Made by a program: the position numbers and the translations under genes
Part shown: in pieces, positions 36,997-49,730 of the stretch
Layout of the letters: each line of letters begins with the position of its first letter
Numbering within the stretch: the stretch's first letter is position 1
The notes under the pieces: model-generated
Seen by the model: the letters and a program-made list of their open reading frames with translations, nothing else
What the model was told of the DNA's origin: nothing
Databases searched by the model: none
Assembly: GCF_041734735.1 (NCBI RefSeq)
Contig: NC_134876.1
Location: 25,571,252 to 25,635,251, forward strand
Reading direction: 5' to 3'
From: Babylonia areolata
Taxonomy: Eukaryota; Mollusca; Gastropoda; Neogastropoda; Buccinidae
Length of the DNA: 64,000 bases

Positions 36997-38797
36997 CGTC
37001 AACCCTGCACACACACACACACGTCACGTCAACCCTACACACACACGTCACATCACGTCAACCCTACACCCACTGGGGTGTTGTCAGGAACACGTTCACT
37101 AGCCCTGCACGCACACACCGTCATGTCAACCCTGCACACACACACGTCACGTCACCCTACACACACACACGTCATGTCAACCCTACACACACACACGTCA
37201 CGTCAACCCTGCACACACACACACACGTCACGTCAACCCTGCACACACACGTCACATCACGTCAACCCTACACCCACTGGGGTGTTGTCAGGAACACGTT
37301 CACCAGCCCTGCACGCACACACCGTCATGTCAACCCCGCACACACACACGTCACGTCACCCTACACACACACATACACACACGTCATGTCAACCCTACAC
37401 ACACACACGTCACATCACGTCAACCCTACACCCACAGGGGGGTCGTCAGGAACACGTTCACCAGCCTTGCACACACACACACACACACACGTCACATCAA
37501 CCCTACACACACAGGGGGGTCGTCAGGAACATGTTCACCAGCCCTGCACACACACACACACGTCAACTCTACATACACACGTCACATCAACCCCACCCCC
37601 TCCCCTCCCCATACACACAAACATCATGTCAACCCTACACACACAGCATGTGCAACCCTGCACGCACACAAACATCATGTCAACCCTACACACATAGCAT
37701 GTGCAACCCTGCACGCACACACACACATCATGTCAACCCTACACACACAGCATGTGTAACCCTGCACGCACATACACACTCACAAACATAATTTATTTAG
37801 CCTATTATTTTTGTTTCCCCGTTTCCTTTCATTTACTATTTATTTTCACCACCATACAGTTTGATTTATTCATAGTATTACTAATATTATATTCCTATTT
37901 GATAGGAAAGATAATCAGTAATGAAAAAACAAACGCAATTACAAATTAGGCTGCTCCAGTGGAACTGCAGATCTATGCTATCTAACCTGGCCTCTTTGAA
38001 ACATTTTCTAGCATCAAGTAAGTGTGACGTTTTGATTCTGCAGTCACTTAATATCAGTGCATGTAAGCTTCCCAAACTTCCAAATGACTATTTTCCACCA
38101 GTATATGAAACTGGCAACGAGGGCAAGAAGATAAGTACTGCTATTTATATACTCCCCCCCCCCCCCCCCCCCCCCCCCCCGCCATTTTTTTTTAATTTTT
38201 TTTTTAACATCTAATATCACTGATAGTGAAAAAACGCTAAACTAAAGAACACACACATCATGTCAACCCTACACACACAGCATGTGCAACCCTGCACGCA
38301 CACACAAACACACACATCATGTCAACCCTATACACACAGACACACACACATCACGTTAACCCTACACACACACACACACACAGCATGTGCAGCCCTGCAT
38401 ACACACACACACACACACACACACATACGTCATGTCAACCCTACATACACACACAGTATGTGCAACCTTGTATACACACACACGCATATGTAACCCTATA
38501 CACGCGTGCGCACGCACACACACACACACACACACACGTACACACTCTATGTAAACCCTAAACACACACATGAAGCCTGGCAGAAAGACTTTCCTTGCAA
38601 CACCGTTGAAATGAAGGAAGATTTTATTTCATTTTATTATGCTGGCACCCAAAAACACAATTGGGCACTCAAAACCACAATTGGGCACTCAAATGTTTTG
38701 TCCAGAGTGCCCAACTGGCACTAAAAAAAAGAAAAAAAAAAGAAAAAAAAGAGAGTTAAATTCGAACCTGTTAACTATAAACATGCCAAAATCTCTG

Positions 38798-38868
<71 letters not shown>

Positions 38869-39056
38869 AAGAGAGGTCCTTGTGAGGGTGCAGAAGTGTA
38901 CATGCATGAAGTGTGCATGAAAATGCATAAATGCATGGAACTATCAGTATTAATCGGGTTCAGTCAGAATGTTTATGTATAAAATCATTTCTTTGTTTGT
39001 TTGTTTTTAGCCCACATTAGAGATTCATAACTTTTCTTTAAGCAATAAAACTCTGC

Positions 39057-39088
<32 letters not shown>

Positions 39089-42000
39089 TGTGTTGTGTTT
39101 ATAATTCATGTATTCCGAATGTTCAAAATTCTGGGGTGTCCATCTGAGCAATTCTTTCACAAATAAATCAAGCAATTTATGTTTATGTGTGTCACTATCA
39201 ATATGTTATTTTACATAACAAAAAGGAAAATGTATACCTACAAAGAACACAACTGCAATGGGCAGTGCAAGAACAGAATGCAAACACATGCAACCCAGCA
39301 ACAAAAGAAAAATAAGCCACTAATTCAAAGTAAGCCAATAATCATTCCAAGACACAAATACATTCTCTACCAAACCCACCACTGTTACATACAACATGCA
39401 GCATATGCATATTTTATGTTGTTTGCTTCCACAATAATTGACAGCAACATAAAAAAAACAACAAAAAAACAAAAAAACACTCAATGGCACAAAATCAGAC
39501 TTCATTTATTGGATGAAAATTAAGCAGCTACTTTTCCGCTAAAGTCTAAATAGCCAAAGAAATATGTTAAGTATTGAAAAAAAAGAAAAAGAAAAAAAAA
39601 AGAAATGAAAAAAAAGGATATTGTTTCCAATCTCCGCTAAACACACAATAAAACAAACAACTTCTCCTGATCATTCTCACCAGCTCTGAATCCCATTTCA
39701 GAGTCAAAGAGTCTTTTCAGATTCATCGTGTTAGTTATTGCCCAGCTGACCAGAAAGGCCAGGACTGAATATCCACACATTGAAAAAAATAATATAATAA
39801 AGTTTAAAGGTTGAAGATAAGCCAAAACAATGCTTACAGATCAATAAAAACAACATAACCAAAAAAAACAAAAAAACAAACAAACAACAACAAAAAACAC
39901 TCAATCTTTCTTCAGGCCTTGTGAATTCTAAGTCAAGTTCAAAATATAAATACTATCAAAAGACCATTTCACCCCACTTTGTTTCAGTCCATGTAGTCGT
40001 TTCAGACAGCTCAAACTAAGCAAGGAGCGAATATAAAGAAATACCATGAAACTGAAAGGAACTGGTTTGGTTGGGAACAACACTGAAGTCAAATAAAAAC
40101 CGGACCAATCAAACAATTCAAAAATACAAATAAAAATAAAAATAAACAACTCCCACCAGTGTTCAGCAAAGTCAAATAAAAGTGAGATCAACCAAAAAAA
40201 TATTTTAAAAAATATAAACACCTCCAACCTGGTGCAAAGTCATACAAAAGTGCGATCAACAAACAAACAAAAAAAAAAACGAAATAAAAAATAAATAAAT
40301 CTGTAAATTATATCTGACTTCAAAGAGTGCTCAGCTCTGGATCAAGACTGGCACAGCGTATAATTTCAACCCTAGTGACGGGCGCAATGGCCGGGTGGTT
40401 AAAGCACTGGACTTTCAATCTGAGGGTCCCAGGTTCGAATCTCGGTGATGGCACCTGGTGGGTAAAGGGTGGAGATTTTTCCAATCTCCCAGGTCAACGT
40501 ATGTGCAGACTTGCTAGTGCCTCATCACCCTTCATGTGTATACGCAAGCAGAAGATCAAATACACACGTTAAAGATCCTGAAATCCATGTCTGTGTTCGG
40601 GTTATGGAAACAACAACATACCCAGCATGCACACCCCCGAAAGCGGAGTATGGCTGCCTACATGGCGGGGTAAAAACAGTCATACACGTAAAAGCCTACT
40701 CGCATACATGAGTGAATGTGGGAGTTGCAGCCCATGAACGCAGAAGAAGAAGAAAACCCTAGCAAGTGACCACCACTGCACCCTTTAGAGGATCCCCTCA
40801 GGGCTGCTCTCTCTGCCTGCCAGCCCCTGTCAACAATTGCTGTTTGTCCCCTTCACCATTACTTATAGGAGGCACCAAGGCAAAATGGGTCAGGTGTCAG
40901 ACTTCTGATCCAGTGTTCACCAGTGATCGGAGTTCCAGGCTGCATTTCAGCATGGTGTTGTGTCCTTGGGAAAGGCACGGTACTCCAATTTTCCTCAACT
41001 AACTGGCATAATAGCTGAGTGGTTAGAGCGTTTAACTTTCAATCTGAAGATCCCAGGTTCGAATCTCGGTACCAGCGCCTGGTGGGTAAAGAGTGGAGAT
41101 TTTTCCAATCTCCCTGGTCAGTATATGTGCAGACCTGCTAGTGCCTGAACCTCCTTCATGTGTATACACATGCAGAATATCAAATACCAACGTTAAGAAT
41201 CCTGTAATCTATGTCAGTGTTCGGTGGGTTATGGAAACAAGAACATGGCCACATCCAGCATGCACACCCCTGAAAACAGAGTATGGCTGCCTACACGGCA
41301 GGGTAAATAAACAAAATTGTCATGCATGTAAAATGTTACACGTCTGTATGAGTGTGTATGTGTGCTTGACTGAAACCTGATTGAATGACACAGGAAATGA
41401 ATGATGAGCGCCCAGTGGCAGCTGTCAGCTCTACCCAGGTAGGCAGCCTGTTGTGCTAATGACACCAAGTTTGTCAAGCGCTTAGAGCTTGGTCTCCGAT
41501 GATCATCATCATCTACCTTGGTGTGAATGGGTACCTGACTTCAGTCGGGGAATGCTGAAACTGGCCCCGCCTTTCTATGCTGAGGCCTAGACACCATGAA
41601 CATGAACTTACTGCCTCTTCAGCTGTGAAAGGGTTTGGGACCTTTAACCGACAACCCTTTTTTATAACCCAGCAATACTTGCATCCTCTCTGAAACTGCT
41701 CCCATTCTTCAACTTACATACCACTAACTGCATAGAAGCAGAGCTGAGTCCCAAATCTCTGCATGAACTTGAACAACCTTTCAACACTGTGTGTGCGGTT
41801 CGTCCGTCGGGATCGACAAGGACCATCTAGTCATCCTGGGGGTGGGTGGGTTAACACTACAATAACTTGAACAACCCCTTTCAACACTATAACAACTTAA
41901 CAACCCTTTTCAACACTATAACAACTTAACAACCCCTTTCAACACTATAATAACTTGAACAACCCCTTTCAACACCATAACAACTTAACAACCCTTTTCA

Positions 42001-42718
42001 ACACTATAACAACTTAACAACCCCTTTCAACACTATAACAACTTAACAACCCCTTTCAACAATATAACAACTGAACAACCCCTTTCAACACTAAAAGAAC
42101 AGCAGCCTGTGCAGCATTACTATGCAGCTCAAATTACATCATACACATTTTTAAAATATAGAAAAACACACAAATTATTATTCTGGTCAATCATCCATAT
42201 CCTTAACTCCATACTGTCAGATTTCTCCCCTAGTTTACACAACAGATGACTCATTGTATGTGTTAGTAAAACAAAACAAACAACAACAACAAACCATCAC
42301 ACAAAACAAAATGATATTAGGTAAAGAAATTAGCACACAAACAAAAATGGTTAGTGACACTTGCTTCAAGTTGTTGGTTAAAGAACACAGCTTCTGCACT
42401 GTGTGATTACAAGGTACTCATGTGAGATGCCATCTTGGATGTGAATGAAACGCAAGGGTCTGTAGCCAAAAATACCTTTCATCCCAACCTCCCTCTCTCT
42501 CCCCCATCCCTCTGTCTGTCTGTCTCTTTCATTGTGTTAGTGTGCACTGCCAAGTCAGGCACAAGTTCTTCAATGTTCTACTCTTTAGGGCTTTGCTCTA
42601 TCTTGTGACTGCTAAGAAACTGTTCCTGAACATTTAATTTGACTGGGTGGTACCTATTTCAAGGAAGAAACGTTCATTACAAAAAATGGGTGTGGGGGAT
42701 AATATGATAAATAAATCA

Positions 42719-42749
<31 letters not shown>

Positions 42750-45700
42750 ATGTTACACCTATGTACTGCTGGAATAGTGATAAACAATAGTATACAAACA
42801 CTATCAAACGCCAATACCTTGAACTAGGGTTGAAACAAAGCATGCAAGTACAGATTTTAAACAAGCAACATGTTAAAATGAATGCATCACTTTTGTCTTC
42901 CAAAATGTCTGAAACAAAACACACACACACAAACACACACAAACCTGACCAATAAGCATTATAAGATTACTTTTTCCCCATTCAGATTTATCATCAAATT
43001 AGACAGAAAAAAACTGGTTTTCTTCCAATAGAAACTGGGTACATTTTTTGGACCAAGACCAGAGTCAGTCTGAAGCAGTACAATAGACAAACCAACATCA
43101 ATACAAAACAGGATTATAACTTGCAATGAAATACCTGCTATAAATCCTATAACAAGATCGGTGAGGGGGTCAGGTTCAAGGTCAAAGGTGAAAAGGGCAG
43201 ACTGAAGGCCGTGGTAGATCAAAAAATAGAGAAAATAGGACACCCATATTGTGAAGGCCATGGATAACCAGCCACGATAGAGACCACGTCTAACAAACAG
43301 AGAAACAGACATACACACTCACAGTTAATACATACCTTTGCTTTTTTGTTGTTACAAACATGAATTATATCAGATTGCGCAAAGCCTGACAGAGAAATTC
43401 TTGTAATAATGTGACCAGCAGCATCTACCCGAACATTGTGAGTGGTTAGAAACATCCACACAAAAACAACAGGAGTTATATTCAGAACTTATCAAAAAGC
43501 ATGCAAACCGTAAAACTAGCACATTGTACAGGCACAGCTTTTCTCTGTCAATTCCAGTTAAATGTATGACACAGAACATCACACCCATCAGTCACTCAAC
43601 ACCATTCACATACCAACTTTCAGTTTCTCAATGAGGTATCACTGCATTTGGATATATCCATATAAGCTGCACTACATCTGCTAGGCAGATGCCTGACCAG
43701 TAGCATAACCCAACGAGTTTTAGTCAGGCCTTGAGTGCATGCACAAAATACTTGTGTACCTATTAGAGGGGATTTCTTCTACAGAATTTTGCCAAAGGAC
43801 AACACTGTGGTTGCCATGGGTCCTTTTTCTGTGTGCACACAGAACCTCAGTTTATCGTCTCATCCAAATGACTAGATGCTCAGTTTGATTTTCCAGTAAA
43901 ACTTGGGAGGAAGGGTGTAAGCGGGATTCAAACCAAGACCCTCAGTTCTAAACTGGCAGACAAGCATTTTAACCATTCAGCCACCTTCCTCCTTACATAC
44001 CAACTCTGATCTCTAACTAAAGTCATCAACCATTTCAAGTTTGTTTCCATCACTAAACAGCATGAAGTGTCACTGACTTCCTTAGAATTTGGAACATTTT
44101 GTTTTCCATATTTCAATGATGAATGAAGATAACGATCCTACTATAGTGGTCCATTTAGGTTTGGGACTACCTGACAACTTGTACTCTCATGATAAACAAC
44201 ACCTTTGATGGGGCTTGTACCCGTGTCTTCCAATATGTTAGTCTGTGCTAACCACTTCGCCACAGTGGCTGGTTAAACCTGTCAATTCTAACGGCTACCT
44301 GCTTTTAACATTTCACTGTAAAGAAGTCATTATGTGTGTAGCATTACACGTCCCTTTGTTGTTATAATTTAGTGCTTTGTCAAACACTCAACAGCTGTGT
44401 CCCTTTGTTGTTATAATTTGGTGCTTTGTCAAACACTCAACAGCTGTGTCCCTTTGTTGTTATAATTTGGTGCTTTGTCAAACACTCAACAGCTGTGTCC
44501 CTTTGTTGTTATAATTTGGTGCTTTGTCAAACACTCAACAGCTGTGGTTAGATGAAGACTGTGCTGAACAATTCAACAGCTGTGTCCCTTTGTTGTTATA
44601 ATTTGGTGCTTTGTCAAACACTCAACAGCTGTGTCCCTTTGTTGTTATAATTTGGTGCTTTGTCAAACACTCAACAGCTGTGGTTAGATGAAGACTGTGC
44701 TGAACAATTCATGACACTGACACAACTTTACTACGTCATTACTGTTTCTGTGCTTCAGCTTCAAATCAAATTGCATCAGATACACATGCAGCTTCATTCA
44801 CACCAAATAATAGGGGAAAAGTATTAACAAAAATAAACCACAACTGCAAACACCACCAAAAAATAAGCAGCAAGCCAACAGAAAGAAAAAATCAACCGGG
44901 GGAGGGGATAGGGGGGGAACTAGAGGGCAAGACATCTCTTTCACCAGGTTGGGAAGAGTACGGCACCTGACACACACCTGACACAAAGGCATAGGAGAGA
45001 TCGGTGAGGGGGGACGATTTGCGACCCCCCAACAGCTTCAGCTTCAGAGTGTTAATGGTGTAAAAGTACACAAAGTTGGAGCAACACAACGCAGTTACCA
45101 CAGGGAACCAGCCAAGATACAGTCCCTCTCTGAAATAATCGAAACAAATCACAGTTACAGCATTACAGCAGATTATACATACAGAAACCATACAGCATTT
45201 AATTCATTTTTTTCAGAATCAAGAAGCCCCACACAAAACCTGGTGTATCAAAACAAGAAAACTGGCTCAGAGCATGAGCGCACACTGATAAAGAACAGAA
45301 TAGCATTTTTCTTGTAATCTGCAAGACAAACATATAAAAATATAGATATAATATATAGATGTTCATATAGATCTATATATGTGAATAAAAACCACAATTT
45401 TTTCATGTCTCAAAAATGTGTGCATTTCTGCAAATTTTCACTAAAATACAGCTCCTTCAACCAGCTATGGTAATTTCTTCACTGAAATATCAAACTACTC
45501 TGGGTTCTGTACATAAACACCTATAAATTTCTCACACTGTTGCAGAGTGAAATGAACATAATCCACAAAAACCACAATGCCTGTGTATAATGTTGTTTGT
45601 TCATACAACAGTGAGGACATACATGTATCTCCAAACAGTTAAACTTCCAAACATGGAGCAAAATGACTTACCGGGTACTGTGCTTTGAACAAAAAAACAA

Positions 45701-48700
45701 CAAAAACAAAAACAAAAAAAAACCTTCCATTCAAATTTCAATTTCATACTGTTCTTTCCTTGTTTTCCTTACAAAACACAAACTCTGAATATAATATAAA
45801 ATTTCATAATCTGTACAACAATGAATATGACATGCAACTAATTTGTTGGTGGTATGCAAAGCAGGATAAAGTTTTAACATATATGTGAAAATAGTATTAA
45901 ATGTTTATGTTGTCAATTCTTGATAACAACTGAAAGTTTCAACTATGCATCCAGTTGTTTTCCATTCTGATTTGCTAATTGTTCACTTGTTGTCAAATGG
46001 TTTGCATCGGAAACAGGAATAGTGACATTTGCTAACAAAATTATCATCACCACTTAACAGTTATTTTGTGGTGTGGATGAATGAATGTTAGTTGCATGTA
46101 TTAAAAAACTCACATTGAAAACTGTTTTCTGTGTACAATGACATTCAAACTCACTGAAGAGATTAATATGAAGCACAGAAAAAAGTCATGCATCTCTGTG
46201 ATCATTCACTTAAAATTGCAAGCAATGGTGAATAATATTCTTATGGTCAAACTTCATTCAGTCATTCACTAAAATGTTCAATCAAGATTACTGTATGTGA
46301 GCCAGTTGCTATTCATTACTACTAATACTAGCTCATCATAAAAGGAATGAGGCAAAAATTGCATAAAACAGGTAGTGAGGTACTGTTGTTGTTGTTTTTT
46401 TAAAGAAACACATACAAACAGGTGCACATCTGCAAACATGCATACTCACACTCCTTCTTCACGAACAATGTCTGCTATGGTTTCATGGGTATGTTTGGCT
46501 CGCCTGTGATCATCAACTGAAAATGAAAATCAACAAAATTGTAAGTCATTAGTACAATTATAAGTCATCAAGTGACAAAGTATACATTTCAAACAATGTA
46601 CTTACAATGCGTGTTTTTGCATCTCTTACTTTATGTGATGGAATCTGTGTTTATAAATACAATAGTGTATATCAGAGTGGAGTGATGGCCCAGAGGTAAC
46701 GCGTCCGCCTAAGGAAGCAAGAGAATCTGAGCACGCTGGTTCGAATCACAGCTCAGCCGCCAATATTTTCTCCCCCTCCACTAGACCTTGAGTGGTGGTC
46801 TGGACGCTAGTCATTCGGATGAGACGAAAAACCGAGGTCCCGTGTGCAGCATGTACTTAGTGCACGTAAAAGAACCCGCGGCAACAAAGGGTTGTTCCTG
46901 GCAAAATTCTGTGGAAAAATCCACTTCGATAGGAAAAACAAATGAAACTGCATGCAGGAAAAAAAAAAGCAAAAAAAAAAAAAAAAGGGTGGCGCTGTAG
47001 TGTAGCGACGCGCTCTCCCTGGGACGAGAAGCCTGAATCTCACACAGAGAAATCTGTTGTGATAAAAAGAAATACACAACATACACATACACATTAGTTT
47101 TATTACTTTCTTATATTCCATAAGCTTATTCAGTTATTGCTTTGATTATTGAACTGCTTCCCTGTTTGTCTGCTTGTTTACCAACTTGAGTGGGAGAAGG
47201 CAGAATCGTTAAGACGCTTAACTGCCAATAGACTGTCCGTGAGGGTCTAGATTCGAACCCTACTTTCACCCTTTCTCCCAAGTTTGATTGGAAGTGTCTA
47301 GTCATTCAAATGAAATGTTAAGCCAAGTTCATGTGTGCAACATGCACTTGGCGCACTGAAAAAGAACCCACAGCAGTTTCAGTTTCAGTTTCAGTAGCTC
47401 AAGGAGGCGTCACTGCGTTCGGACAAATCCATATATGCTACACCAAAATTTTTCCACTCTGACAGGTTCATAAATACATCATATGCACACAGGGCCTGAC
47501 TAACACGTTGAAGAAATCCACTCTGATAGGTTCACAAATACATCATTACACACAGGGCCTGACTAGCACGTTGAAGAAATCCACTCTGATAGGTTCACAA
47601 ATACATCATTACACACAGGGCCTGACTAGCACGTTGAAGAAATCCACTCTGATAGGTTCACAAATACATCATTACACACAGGGCCTGACTAGCATGTTGG
47701 TTATGCTGCTGTCAGGAACCTGCCCACCAGATGTGTGTAGCATATGGATTTGTCCAAATGCAGTTATGCCTCTTTGAGAAACTGAGATTTAAACTGATCT
47801 GTTGTATGCAATGATATCCACACTTACACCAACACAATTGTTAGCAATACAGTATCACAAAGAAAGCAAAAACTGAGGTCTGAGCAGTATGTCAGTGTTA
47901 CGGTGTACATCAGTATTTAACACTTAGACCACCTGAATCTTCTCTTCCGTCTGGTGTGAGATGAGAATATTTTTGTCTCAGTTTTTGTCTAACTTTTGAA
48001 ACTTATTTATTAACACTTTTCCCATTAAGTCTGGCATCTACCTTTTTTTCTTTTTACTTTTTTTTTTTCACTGATGAGATAATATCCAAATGAGAAACAA
48101 AATAACAAATCATGTTGTATACATTAGATACAGTGTGTAAGGGGAGCACAGCAAATACGTACATGTATGCAAGTTGAAACACAATATTTCATACGTTGAA
48201 AAAAGCAAACTACCAACATATTACTATAGCCTTGTATGATTACCTTGAAGTCTTGTCTGAACAGTATCCAAATGAAAGAAAACAGTTTTGAAGAAAGAAA
48301 ACTACCAACATATTACTACAGCCTTTTATGATTACCTTGAAGTCTTGTCCGAACAGTATCCAAAGGATAGAACACAGTTATTGCAATAACACTACCCTGA
48401 AACAGACACATAAAAATTACACACACACACACACACACACAAACACACACACCCATTTGTACATGATATTCTAATAATGTACTAATATAACTCAAAGTTT
48501 AAAGACATTATATCAAAGAAAGAACACATATCTGAATAAAAACACGAATGTGACAAGGGGTAATGATAAAATGTCATGATTGACTAGAACATATAAATTA
48601 TAGAATAATTACAACGATCATACACTAATGCAATGCACAAATGTGTGCACTCAACACACAAGCTAAACCTACCCAGCAATGACAGAAACTAACCTTGGGT

Positions 48701-49698
48701 GTTATGACAAATATCATCATAAATGATAAAGGTATCTCCTGACAGAATTATAATTTTTGCATTCTTATGAGTAAAACCTTAAATCTACTCAATATAATTC
48801 AAAATTTCAAGCACACAGAACAGTCTGCACATAAACCAAAAATAAAAAAAACATCTATGCCAACAGCAATTTCAATAGAAATTCAAGATTATTATCAATT
48901 AACCTTTGACCCCTATTGGGGCATGGAGGGTTTCAGAAAAAAGCATAATCATAACACAACTAGGATTATCATAATGTTTGCATCAATATAAATAAAATAA
49001 CACCTTTTTTTTAACAGTTAACATTCTTTTTTTCTGCATAAAAGTATCCTTTAGAGATACAAATTGCATTTCTTAATGAATTTACAAGGTTTAGCCACTA
49101 GGGAGAACCCGTTGTCCTGCAGAAAATAATTTACAAAATGAAAATACAGACACTGGAAATATATATGTACATATCTAGTGGGTAACAATCTTTCACGAAT
49201 ATCAGAAAAATTTGGACACTCCATAATAAAATGGAGTTCATGACCAACAGTATTCATCATTCATGTCACAATTTTACAGCAGTACTTGGAATTCCATTTC
49301 ACCACTCTGTTTCAATGGGTAAACAGTGATTATTTGCATTTAAATTAGAATAACGAATTAGCGTTTGTAGCAGGCAATAGATCAATATATTTTTCTCTCT
49401 AATTAAAATCCATTTCAAAGTGCTTATAGTTATAAAAAATACATTTTCTACCTTATTGTAATGATTCAGTCCATATCTTTTCAAAATTATCCTTTAATGC
49501 AGCAATGACATTGTGACATAAATAATTTTTATATAAATTAAAAATAATACATACATACATCTACATGTCTGCAACAGATTGCAAGCTGACACCTGACATT
49601 TTCTCTTGTTCATTATGTCTGTCAATGTAACACTTGTGTGTCACTGTACATGTGTGTGTGTGTGCATGCATGCGTGCATACATGTATGTATGCTTGTG

Positions 49699-49730
<32 letters not shown>

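Noticed and set aside
36118-37791. 557-residue plus-strand open frame rich in Thr, His and Pro
   Set aside because: It runs through the CA-rich satellite, which lacks stop codons in several frames; two other plus frames are equally open.
37921-38214. A new small host gene
   Set aside because: The frame aligns with the endonuclease start of the LINE at 8713-9141 and runs into poly-C; it is a LINE derivative.
40388-40443. Genuine tRNA gene
   Set aside because: A and B boxes are present, but the head is followed by a shared SINE body and recurs with the same body at 41002 and 61247; no clean cloverleaf is possible.
43135-43289. Exon 4B as a dead duplicate
   Set aside because: It is open over 51 codons, keeps both splice sites and the exact phases, and its changes retain a hydrophobic helix; decay would not be expected to do all of these. 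Not excluded without transcripts.
46680-46752. Genuine tRNA gene with B box ggttcgaatcac
   Set aside because: It is the head of the family B SINE, repeated at 63422 with the same body.
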